A stretch of DNA of 21,975 nucleotides from Treponema sp. GTDB taxonomy: Bacteria; Spirochaetota; Spirochaetia; Treponematales; Breznakiellaceae. The stretch lies in NCBI GenBank assembly GCA_031271075.1, contig JAISWN010000197.1, positions 1 through 21,975 on the forward strand, read 5' to 3'. The notes under the pieces were generated by a model, which was given only the letters and a program-made list of their open reading frames with translations, had not been told where the DNA came from and did no database searches. The translations under genes were made by a program, and so were the position numbers. Position 1 is the first letter of the stretch; each line of letters begins with the position of its first letter. Positions 7,150 to 13,574 of this stretch are shown one piece after another.

Positions 7150-8589
7150 TTGAAAGAGCAGGAGAAGAAATCCGGAAGCGGCGCAGCCGCAAAAAGCCCG
7201 GAAACGCCGCCGGCGCAGGTGCTTTGGGCCGGCCGGCTTGCGGAAAGGCCCGGGGCGGAAGCCTTTGCCTTCCAGTCGTCCATTGCCGTGGACCGGCGGC
7301 TTGCCCTGGAGGATATCCGGGGAAGCCGGGCCCATGCGGCGATGCTGGGCAGGCAGGGGATCATCCCCGCCGCCGCCGCCGCCGCCCTGGATGCGGAGCT
7401 TGCCGTTATCGCCGGCGAGCTGGAATCGGGGGCCCTGGTTATCGACGAATCCGCCGAGGATATTCACTCTTTTATCGAGGGCGTTCTGACCGCCCGCCTG
7501 GGGGATACGGGCCGCATGGTCCACGCGGGCCGGAGCCGGAACGATCAGGTGGCGGTGGATTTTAGGCTTTACCTCAAGAGGGTTGTGCCGGAACTCCGGG
7601 GAGAACTGGCGGAAACCATGGCGGTTCTGCTGGATCAGGCGGAAAAGCACGCCGCTTCGGTGATGCCCGGCTATACCCATCTCCAGCGGGCCCAGCCGGT
7701 AACCCTGGGGCATCATCTTACCGCCTGGTGCGCCGGCCTTGACCGGGACCGGGGACGTTTCGGCGACGCCCTGGTCCGGCTTGACCGGTGCCCCCTGGGT
7801 TCGGGCGCCTTGGCGGGGTCCGGCCTGCCCCTGGACCGGGAAGCGGCCGCCCGGGATCTGGGCTTTGCCGGACCCACCCTTAACTCCATGGATTCCGTGG
7901 CGGACCGGGACTTTGCCCTGGAGCTGGCCGCGGCCTGCGCCGTTACGATGGTTCATCTTTCCAGATTCTGCGAGGATGTGATTCTCTGGGCCAGCGGGGA
8001 ATTCCGGTTCATCAATTTGGCCGAATCCTGGAGTACCGGTTCTTCCATCATGCCCCAGAAGAAGAACCCCGATTTTGCCGAACTTATCCGGGGCAAATCC
8101 GGCAGGACCGCGGGGAACCTGGTTTCCCTCCTTACCCTGCTCAAGGGTCTGCCCTATGCCTATGACAAGGATCTACAGGAAGATAAGGAAGCCCTCTTCG
8201 ACAGCCTGGATACGGTGCGGTCCTGCCTCCGCATGTTCCGGGGCATGATGGACAGCGCCGTTTTCAATACGGAGCGCATGGCCGCGGCCTGCTCCGGCGG
8301 CTTCCTGGAAGCCACCGACGCGGCGGACTATTTAGTCCGCAAGGGCCTTCCCTTTAGGAAGGCCCACGAGGCCGCCGCCCTGGTGGTCCGGGACTGCATG
8401 GAGGCGGGGCAGGGGGCCATAGGGGAGCGGACCCTGGATCAGCTCAAGGCCAGGTCCGGACTTTTCGAGGCGGACATTTACCAGGCTCTGAGCCCCGCCG
8501 CCTGCGCCGCCGCCCGGAACCTTCCCGGCGGTCCCGCCCCGGAAGAGGTCCGGCGGCAGATTGGGGAGCTGCGAAAAAGGCTTGCGTAG
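7150..8589 (+). CDS. argH: Argininosuccinate lyase
   Basis: The product is 479 residues of the fumarase/aspartase superfamily and releases arginine and fumarate from argininosuccinate. The start is TTG at 7150, with AAAGGAG at 7138-7144 overlapping the mtnP stop; no ATG is available near it. Family marks are EDIHSFIEG, HAGRSRNDQVAVDFRLY, MPGYTHLQRAQPVTLGHH, LGSGALAGSGLPLDR and the catalytic loop GSSIMPQKKNPD (S298/S299). About 25 N-terminal residues rich in Ser, Gly, Ala and Pro precede the conserved start. It is the last gene of the arginine/methylthioadenosine run and lies 22 bases before the lipid-transport permease. Confidence 0.94.
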   Translation: MKEQEKKSGSGAAAKSPETPPAQVLWAGRLAERPGAEAFAFQSSIAVDRRLALEDIRGSRAHAAMLGRQGIIPAAAAAALDAELAVIAGELESGALVIDESAEDIHSFIEGVLTARLGDTGRMVHAGRSRNDQVAVDFRLYLKRVVPELRGELAETMAVLLDQAEKHAASVMPGYTHLQRAQPVTLGHHLTAWCAGLDRDRGRFGDALVRLDRCPLGSGALAGSGLPLDREAAARDLGFAGPTLNSMDSVADRDFALELAAACAVTMVHLSRFCEDVILWASGEFRFINLAESWSTGSSIMPQKKNPDFAELIRGKSGRTAGNLVSLLTLLKGLPYAYDKDLQEDKEALFDSLDTVRSCLRMFRGMMDSAVFNTERMAAACSGGFLEATDAADYLVRKGLPFRKAHEAAALVVRDCMEAGQGAIGERTLDQLKARSGLFEADIYQALSPAACAAARNLPGGPAPEEVRRQIGELRKRLA

Positions 8590-8611
8590 CAGAGCATGTT
8601 CCGTTTATGCT

Positions 8612-9421
8612 ATGCTTAGAAAGATGAAGGCCGACAAACTAAACATCCCGGTTCTGCATGATCTGCTCTATGCCCTTGGTTTTTTTGCCAAGATCCTCAA
8701 GGGGGTCAAGTACTTTATCTTTAAGGGGCAGGCATCCTACAAGATTCTGACCATGCAGATCCTCTTTACCTGTATCGAAGCCCTCAGCATCGCCTCCCTC
8801 CTGGCCCTTGGCATAGGGGCGGCGGTTATTGCCATAGGGATTCCCTTTCTGGCGCGGTTCTCCCAGGAACGGCTTATCTACCTCTTGCTTATCACCATCA
8901 TCACCAGAGAGCTGGGCCCCCTTTTAACGGCCTTTATCATTATAGCCCGGTCGGCCACGGCTATCGCCATCGAGGTGGCGGGGATGGTGGTCTCCCACGA
9001 GGTAGAGGCCTATATTGCCGTGGGGGTGGATCCGGTGGAACATCTGGCGGTTCCCCGGGTTCTGGGGGTAACCATTTCGGTGTTCCTGCTGAACATCTAT
9101 TTTTCCGTCTTCGGTCTGGTGGGTTCCCTGATGGTGGTCCAGGTCTTTGTGACGCTCCATGTATTGAACCCCATATCCGCGGGGGACTATTTTTCCAAGC
9201 TCCTTCAGATTTTAACCCTGCCGGATATTGCCGTTTCGGTGATTAAGAGCATAGGCTTCGGTGTTATCATATCGGTGGTGGCGGTGTTCCAGGGTTTTTC
9301 CGTGGAGCGGGCCAGTACGGAGATTCCCGTGGCGGGGCTCAAGTCGGTAAGCGCCTCCTTCGCGTGGTGCATCATTTTTGATATTCTGCTTTCGGGCCTG
9401 TACTATATGGCCTTACGTTGA
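8612..9421 (+). CDS. mlaE: Mla/Mce-type lipid ABC transporter permease (MlaE family)
   Basis: The product is about 269 residues of the MlaE/DUF140 permease family, an inner-membrane protein that couples ATP hydrolysis to lipid movement between the membranes. Several hydrophobic segments are evident. The signature block ITRELGPLLTAFIIIAR, then GVDPVEHLAVPRVLGVTISV, is typical. The start is uncertain: ATG 8612 and ATG 8624 are both in frame, neither has a good ribosome site, and translation may be coupled to argH. An earlier in-frame ATG at 8561 lies inside argH and adds an implausible N-terminus. The ATPase gene follows 15 bases later. Confidence 0.88.
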   Translation: MLRKMKADKLNIPVLHDLLYALGFFAKILKGVKYFIFKGQASYKILTMQILFTCIEALSIASLLALGIGAAVIAIGIPFLARFSQERLIYLLLITIITRELGPLLTAFIIIARSATAIAIEVAGMVVSHEVEAYIAVGVDPVEHLAVPRVLGVTISVFLLNIYFSVFGLVGSLMVVQVFVTLHVLNPISAGDYFSKLLQILTLPDIAVSVIKSIGFGVIISVVAVFQGFSVERASTEIPVAGLKSVSASFAWCIIFDILLSGLYYMALR

Positions 9422-9436
9422 TTCGCAGGCGGGACT

Positions 9437-10174
9437 ATGGCTGAACCGGTTATCGAGCTGAAAAACGTAAGTTTCTCCACCCAGAATACGAGGATTGTCC
9501 ACGATGTTTCCCTCCAGATCGAGGAGGGCAAGACCACCGCCCTGGTGGGCCCCTCCGGCGGGGGGAAAAGTACGGTGCTCAAGCTTTCCGCGGGGCTCCT
9601 GGTTCCCTCCCAGGGGATGGTTACCTTCCGGGGCAGAAACATCGCCCTGATGAACCGGGTCCAAAACCTGGAGTTCCGCCGGGAAGGGGCGGTGGTTTTT
9701 CAGGATTCGGCCCTCTGGGCCAACCAGACGCTCTATCAGATTTTGGAGCTTCCCCTCAAAATTCACTATCCCGATATGACCAAGGCCGCCCGGGATGACC
9801 GGATTCGGGAGGTAATCTCCATGACCGGGTACAAGCGGGATCTGCTGATCCGCCCGGCCATGCTTTCCATGGGGGAGCAGAAACTTATCGCCTTTGCCCG
9901 GGCTTTGCTCTGCAGGCCATCCCTCCTGTATCTGGATGAATGGACCGAATCTCTGGACGACGACGCGGCCTACCGGCTGGTAACGCTGGTAAAGCAGATG
10001 CAGGACGAGCATAAAACCATCATCTTTGTAAGCCATGATTTTAGGATCATCAAGGGTCTGGCCGATACGATTATTATGGTAGTAAAGGGTGTGCTTTCCC
10101 TTGAATTGACAAGGGAGCAGATTTTAGCGGATGATGATATGGCCCAGCTGATTGAAAAGGGAATCGAGTCATGA
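9437..10174 (+). CDS. mlaF: Mla/Mce-type ABC transporter ATP-binding protein
   Basis: The product is 245 residues, an ABC ATPase. Walker A is GPSGGGKST (38-46), the Q-loop is VFQDSALW, Walker B is LLYLDE and the H-loop is FVSHD. It should power the permease encoded upstream. The signature motif is odd: LSMGEQ (143-148) replaces the usual LSGGQ, and the residue after the Walker B glutamate is Trp instead of Pro (DEWTESLD). All residues directly needed for ATP hydrolysis seem present. Its last bases overlap the MCE gene (ATGA at 10171-10174), so translation is probably coupled. Confidence 0.9.
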   Translation: MAEPVIELKNVSFSTQNTRIVHDVSLQIEEGKTTALVGPSGGGKSTVLKLSAGLLVPSQGMVTFRGRNIALMNRVQNLEFRREGAVVFQDSALWANQTLYQILELPLKIHYPDMTKAARDDRIREVISMTGYKRDLLIRPAMLSMGEQKLIAFARALLCRPSLLYLDEWTESLDDDAAYRLVTLVKQMQDEHKTIIFVSHDFRIIKGLADTIIMVVKGVLSLELTREQILADDDMAQLIEKGIES

Positions 10175-11151
10175 AGTTTAAGATCCGTTACGCCGATCAG
10201 ATTGTCGGCGCTTTTATTGTCCTCGCCCTGCTGGTTTTGATTGTCTCGATCTTTATGATTGGACGAAGCAAGCGCTGGTTTGTTAAGGACTATCAGTTTA
10301 GAACCTACTTTGATTCCGCCAACGGCCTTACGGTGGATATGGCGGTTCAGTACAAGGGCTTTACCATCGGCTATGTCAAATCCGTCAGACTCTCCGACGA
10401 TGATTCGGTGGAGGTGTTCTTTTCGATTAACAAGGAATACGGAAACCGGGTCAAGCTTGGCTCCCTGGTGGAACTTGACGTAAGTCCCATCGGCCTGGGG
10501 AATCACTTCTATTTTTATGCCGGCCTGGGCTCGGAAGAGCTTGAGGACGGCAGTTTTGTGCCTACCGTCAGTTCCAACCAGGGCAAGACCTATGTCCAGA
10601 TGGGTCTGGCCCGGGTTCCCCCCAAGAACGACAGCATATCCAACCTTCTTGCCCAGACCACCTCGATTATGAATAACTTAAACGGCACCATGGAAGAGGT
10701 CCGGTCCGCCATAACGGGGACCGACGCCACCACCCTGGGCCGTACCCTGGGCGGGGTGGAAACGGCGGTGGATTCCCTCAACGGCGGCCTCGAGCCGATT
10801 TTGGCGGATATAAAGCGGATTACCTCGGATCTGGAACAGTTTACGGCAAAGCTGGATGAGCCGGGGGGCATTGTTTCGGCGGCCTTTGGACCCGGCGGGA
10901 CTACCTATGCGGATCTGGAGGCTTCCCTCAAGTCGGTTTCGGGGATACTGCGGAATCTTGAGCAGACCACCGATTATCTGCCCAGAGAAATGCCCCAGGT
11001 TGCGGGGCTGGTAACGGAACTGCGGAGGACCCTGGGTTCCGCGGAGGATCTGCTTACCGCCCTGCTGAACAATCCCCTCCTCAAGAACGGGGTGCCCGAT
11101 CGGGTCCAGGTTGAATCCAGCGGGACAAGTCCCCGGGGCATACAGTTCTAA
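10171..11151 (+). CDS. mlaD: MCE-domain lipid-transport protein (MlaD family)
   Basis: The product is 326 residues. One N-terminal transmembrane helix (about residues 10-30, IVGAFIVLALLVLIVSIFM) is followed by an MCE domain (FRTYFDSANGLTVDMAVQYKG, then GYVKSVRLSDDDSVEVFFSI). A long predicted helical C-terminal region of weaker conservation ends near the stop. MCE proteins form rings or tubes in the periplasm that shuttle phospholipids. It is longer than E. coli MlaD, as in many MCE proteins with a helical extension. The start overlaps the end of the ATPase gene by four bases. A lipoprotein gene follows directly. Confidence 0.9.
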   Translation: MKFKIRYADQIVGAFIVLALLVLIVSIFMIGRSKRWFVKDYQFRTYFDSANGLTVDMAVQYKGFTIGYVKSVRLSDDDSVEVFFSINKEYGNRVKLGSLVELDVSPIGLGNHFYFYAGLGSEELEDGSFVPTVSSNQGKTYVQMGLARVPPKNDSISNLLAQTTSIMNNLNGTMEEVRSAITGTDATTLGRTLGGVETAVDSLNGGLEPILADIKRITSDLEQFTAKLDEPGGIVSAAFGPGGTTYADLEASLKSVSGILRNLEQTTDYLPREMPQVAGLVTELRRTLGSAEDLLTALLNNPLLKNGVPDRVQVESSGTSPRGIQF

Positions 11152-11157
11152 GGGGGC

Positions 11158-12042
11158 ATGGGAATGGGCGTTACCAAACTGAAAATACCGGTTCTCCGCA
11201 ATGCGCTGTTGTTCTTCTGTTCAGCGTTCCTTGCCTTAGGCTGCTCCTCGGCCCCGAAACGTCCCGCCGAGATCTTTACGGTGCGGAATATGACCGAGAC
11301 CCAGCTTGAACTTGCCAACCGGGCGGCGGACCAGGGCCGCTATGCCGAAGCTCTGGATCTGCTGCAGGAAGCCCGCCGCCTGGCGGTGAGCGCCGACGAT
11401 CCCAGGCTGCTTATCAGGACCGGACTCTCCTGGGGAAATATCCTCTTTTATATGGGCCGTACCGGCGAGGCGGAGGAACACTGGACCGCCGCCCTGGATG
11501 AGGCCGCCGCCGCGGGGGACGAGGAACTGGCGGCGGTCAGCCGGGTCTACATGGCCAGGAGCAGGCTTCTTGGCGGCGTTTCCAATGCCGAAGAGGTACG
11601 GACCCAGGTACAGGACGAGCTTTCCCGAATAGAGAGCCCGCTCCACACCGCCCTGGCCTGGACTGTGGCGGGTCTTGCGGAAAAGGAGCTGGGCCGCTGG
11701 AACGATGGGGAGAACTCGATAAAAAACGCCCTGGACATCCACCGGAAAAACAACTACCTGGAACAGGCCGCCTATGACTGGTACCTAATTGCGTCGATCC
11801 GTTCTGTGGCGGGGGATTATGCCGGCGCCCTTGAGGCTTTGGACGAAGCCCTGGCCTTTGACCGCCGGGCGGAAAATACCTACGGTCTGGGTATGGACTG
11901 GCTTGCCGTGGGGGAGGTGCGGAAAAAGGCGGGAAATACCGCGGAAGCCGCCGCCGCCTACCGCCGCTCCGGGGATATTTTTCGATCCCTTAATCTGGAA
12001 AAAGAAGCCGAACAGGCGGATCAACGCCTGTCCGGCCTATAA
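11158..12042 (+). CDS. TPR-repeat lipoprotein of the Mla-type operon
   Basis: The product is 294 residues. It has a lipoprotein signal ending in LALGC (lipidated Cys29), then helical repeats of TPR type (for example ANRAADQGRYAEALDLLQEA, and AGDYAGALEALDEALAFD). ATG 11158 is preceded by AAGGGGG overlapping the mlaD stop; ATG 11164 is an alternative two codons later. It is the fourth gene of the operon. No MlaA, MlaB or MlaC homologue is seen, so this lipoprotein may be the outer-membrane or periplasmic partner of the transporter. That is inferred from position only; TPRs merely suggest protein binding. Confidence 0.82.
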   Translation: MGMGVTKLKIPVLRNALLFFCSAFLALGCSSAPKRPAEIFTVRNMTETQLELANRAADQGRYAEALDLLQEARRLAVSADDPRLLIRTGLSWGNILFYMGRTGEAEEHWTAALDEAAAAGDEELAAVSRVYMARSRLLGGVSNAEEVRTQVQDELSRIESPLHTALAWTVAGLAEKELGRWNDGENSIKNALDIHRKNNYLEQAAYDWYLIASIRSVAGDYAGALEALDEALAFDRRAENTYGLGMDWLAVGEVRKKAGNTAEAAAAYRRSGDIFRSLNLEKEAEQADQRLSGL

Positions 12043-12084
12043 CCCGCCCGCGCCGGTAACGCGCCGTAAGCGCCGCCCCAAGCA

Positions 12085-12113
12085 AAAGGCCGCAGGGAAT
12101 ACCTGCGGCCTTT
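12085..12113. terminator. Strong 12-bp hairpin ending the Mla-type operon
   Basis: AAAGGCCGCAGG (12085-12096), loop GAATA, CCTGCGGCCTTT (12102-12113), with perfect pairing. The A/T ends make it symmetrical, so it could stop transcription from either side. It lies 42 bases after the lipoprotein stop. Confidence 0.8.
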
Positions 12114-12144
12114 GCCGCCTCTCTCTGAAATGTTAGAGCTCACC

Positions 12145-12276
12145 TTACGCAGGGAATATTTTTAACCACGGACACCGCGGACAATCACGGACAAAAGCCC
12201 TGAATTTTGAGCCCAAGGGCCGTACTTTCCGTGCGGTCCGTGGTAAAATTCTTTTGATCTTCCAAATCCTGCGTAA
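12145..12276. repeat. MITE-like imperfect palindrome, about 132 bp
   Basis: The ends are inverted: TTACGCAGG (12145-12153) and CCTGCGTAA (12268-12276). Inside lie ACCACGGAC (12165-12173) and its inverse GTCCGTGGT (12236-12244), each followed inward by further CGGAC/CCGTG motifs. No reading frame crosses it. A partial copy of the right arm occurs at 13431-13456. It fills the gap between the lipoprotein gene and the convergent rubrerythrin gene. Confidence 0.7.
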
Positions 12277-12282
12277 CATGAA

Positions 12283-12819
12283 CTAGAAGTACCGCTTGAG
12301 CAGTCCCCGGAAACCGGCACAGTGGCGGGCTTCGTCCCGGGCCATTTCGTGGACCGTGTCGTGGATGGCGTCGTAGTTCTTTTCCTTGGCCCGCTTGGCA
12401 ATATCGGTCTTGCCGGCGCAGGCGCCGTACTCGGCTTCTACCCGGAGCTCCAGGTTTTTCTTGGTGCTGACGGTAACCACCTCGCCGAGGAGTTCGGCGA
12501 ATTTAGCGGCATGTTCCGCTTCCTCAAAGGCATAGCGCTTATAGGCTTCGGCGATTTCGGGATAACCCTCCCGCTCGGCGACCCGGCTCATGGCCAGGTA
12601 CATGCCGACTTCGCAGCATTCCCCGTTAAAGTGGGCCCGGAGATCATCCTTGATATCCTGCTCCACATCCTTGGCGATACCTACCACATGTTCCGCCGCA
12701 AAGCTCTGGCTTCCCGCCGCCTGGCTGAATTTGGAAGCCGGGGCCTTGCACTGGGGACAAGCCTCGGGGGGCTTATCGCCCTCGTGTACATAACCGCAAA
12801 CCTGACAAACCCATTTCAT
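12283..12819 (-). CDS. Rubrerythrin with N-terminal rubredoxin domain (reverse rubrerythrin type)
   Basis: The product is 178 residues from the preferred start. It is a diiron peroxidase that reduces hydrogen peroxide in anaerobes. The N-terminus is a rubredoxin-like iron site (CQVCGY, then CPQCKAP). The ferritin-like domain follows with [36 protein letters not shown] and [14 protein letters not shown], which supply the Glu and His iron ligands. Rubredoxin-first order is that of reverse rubrerythrins. A start at 12819 (MKWVCQ) is preferred because GGAGA lies about five bases upstream; ATG 12831 adds only MEKR and lacks a ribosome site. The gene lies downstream of perR on the same strand, separated by 45 bases containing a hairpin. 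Confidence 0.92.
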   Translation of the reverse strand: MKWVCQVCGYVHEGDKPPEACPQCKAPASKFSQAAGSQSFAAEHVVGIAKDVEQDIKDDLRAHFNGECCEVGMYLAMSRVAEREGYPEIAEAYKRYAFEEAEHAAKFAELLGEVVTVSTKKNLELRVEAEYGACAGKTDIAKRAKEKNYDAIHDTVHEMARDEARHCAGFRGLLKRYF

Positions 12820-12844
12820 ACGTTTCTCCATGAAAAATAAAATA

Positions 12845-12864
12845 AAACCGGCATACGCCGTTTT
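12845..12864 (-). terminator. Hairpin between perR and rubrerythrin
   Basis: Read on the minus strand, ACGGC, loop GTAT, GCCGG(T) is followed by TTTTATTTTATTTTT. It begins directly at the perR stop and ends just before the rubrerythrin start. It looks like an intrinsic terminator or attenuator that would leave only part of the transcripts to reach the rubrerythrin gene. Confidence 0.55.
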
Positions 12865-13266
12865 TCATCTCTGTGCATCCCGGCACTTGTCGCAGAGGCC
12901 GTAAAATACGGTCTTGCTCCTGTTGACGGTAAAGCCGGGAATCTCCAGCGGAAGGGCGCCGGTCAGCTCCGCCTGTACCTCCCCGGGCGGATCCAGCACC
13001 CGGCCGCAGTCCTCGCAGATAAAGTGGGGATGGGGCGCCACGGTTCCGTCAAAGCGTTCCTCGCCGTTTACCACCCCCAGGGAAACCACGGACCCTTCCT
13101 CCCGGAGCACATTGATGTTCCGGTATACCGTCCCCAGGGAAAGCCCGGGAATACGGGGCTTGAGCCGGTCGTAAACCCACCGCGCCCCGGGATGGGAAAG
13201 GGTGGACCGGATAGTCTCCAAAATGGCGTCCCGCTTCTTGCTGTGTTTTCGTTCGTTTCTCAGCAC
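12865..13266 (-). CDS. perR: Peroxide-responsive repressor, Fur family
   Basis: The product is 133 residues. A winged helix (PGLSLGTVYRNINVLREEG) precedes a metal-binding domain. All five residues of the Bacillus PerR iron site are present with one constant offset of 12: H25, D73, H79, H81 and D92 (Bacillus H37, D85, H91, H93, D104). Asp at the last site, where Fur has Glu, favours PerR. The structural zinc cysteines are C84, C87, C125 and C128. The start is GTG at 13266 with a weak GGATAAAG upstream; the frame fits the known N-terminus. It is followed by rubrerythrin, a classical PerR target, and preceded by a Fur/PerR-like operator, so autoregulation is likely. Confidence 0.9.
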   Translation of the reverse strand: MLRNERKHSKKRDAILETIRSTLSHPGARWVYDRLKPRIPGLSLGTVYRNINVLREEGSVVSLGVVNGEERFDGTVAPHPHFICEDCGRVLDPPGEVQAELTGALPLEIPGFTVNRSKTVFYGLCDKCRDAQR

Positions 13267-13313
13267 ATCTTTATCCTACGCTGAAAATTTACCGGAGAAT
13301 TCCATAAATTCTC

Positions 13314-13354
13314 TTGACAAAATTAATAATAATAACCATTATTGTTTTTGTCAA
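13314..13354 (-). promoter_or_regulatory. Promoter of perR
   Basis: On the minus strand TTGACA (13354-13349), 17 bases, then TATTAT (13331-13326), close to the sigma-70 consensus, about 55-60 bases before the GTG start. On the plus strand TTGACA (13314-13319), 17 bases, then CATTAT (13337-13342), so a weaker divergent promoter may exist. The whole 41 bases are nearly palindromic (TTGACAAAA at one end, TTTTGTCAA at the other). Confidence 0.7.
13325..13343. promoter_or_regulatory. Fur/PerR-type operator
   Basis: AATAATAATAACCATTATT agrees with the classical 19-base Fur box at 15 of 19 positions and has the AATAAT-ATTATT inverted core also seen in PerR boxes. It covers the -10 regions of the promoters on both strands, an ideal place for repression by the PerR encoded next to it. 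Confidence 0.7.
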
Positions 13355-13430
13355 GGGAATTTTGAAAATTTTTTTAGAGCTTTAGAGTTATGGAGAAGAC
13401 TGAAAAATGAGGGGATGCTCATTCCGTTCT

Positions 13431-13456
13431 GTCCGTGATGGTCTGTGGTTGAATTC
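13431..13456. repeat. Partial copy of the MITE-like element
   Basis: GTCCGTGATGGTCTGTGGTT followed by GAATTC aligns with the right inner arm of the element at 12229-12250 (CCGTGCGGTCCGTGGTAAAA then TTC), with a few changes and a one-base gap. The left arm is absent. Confidence 0.5.
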
Positions 13457-13484
13457 GGAATTGCCGCCAAAAACCGGATTGCGC

Positions 13485-13513
13485 TTGAACCATCCCGCCG
13501 GTCTTGTTATTAT
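13485..13513 (+). promoter_or_regulatory. Promoter candidate for the large activase
   Basis: TTGAAC (13485-13490), 17 bases, TATTAT (13508-13513). Transcription would start near 13520 and give a leader of about 55 bases. Confidence 0.5.
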
Positions 13514-13526
13514 TAGTAGATGCTTT

Positions 13527-13547
13527 TTCAAAATATCGGATTTTGAA
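13527..13547. promoter_or_regulatory. Inverted repeat in the activase leader
   Basis: TTCAAAAT (13527-13534), loop ATCGG, ATTTTGAA (13540-13547). It falls just after the predicted transcription start and could be an operator or a weak 5' hairpin. Confidence 0.45.
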
Positions 13548-13574
13548 GATAATTAAGCGGGATGTTGAGGTATC

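Larger units (their letters stand above)
13267..13574. other. Intergenic control region between perR and the large activase
   Basis: These 308 bases contain no convincing gene and are AT-rich compared with the flanks. They hold the divergent promoter and operator (13314-13354), a fragment of the MITE-like repeat (13431-13456), a promoter facing the activase (13485-13513) and a small hairpin in its leader (13527-13547). The stretch 13360-13430 has only a six-codon frame (ATG 13390) and AT-rich sequence; no function is seen. Confidence 0.7.

Noticed and set aside
8561..8611. Longer start for the lipid permease inside argH
   Set aside because: It adds residues encoded by the argH end with no membrane or family features; 8612 or 8624 is more likely.
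12322..12840. Plus-strand frame opposite rubrerythrin
   Set aside because: Rubrerythrin on the minus strand has all metal-ligand motifs; the plus frame has none.
13202..13438. Small plus-strand frame covering the perR promoter region
   Set aside because: It overlaps perR on the other strand and runs through AT-rich control sequence; no ribosome site or conserved feature.
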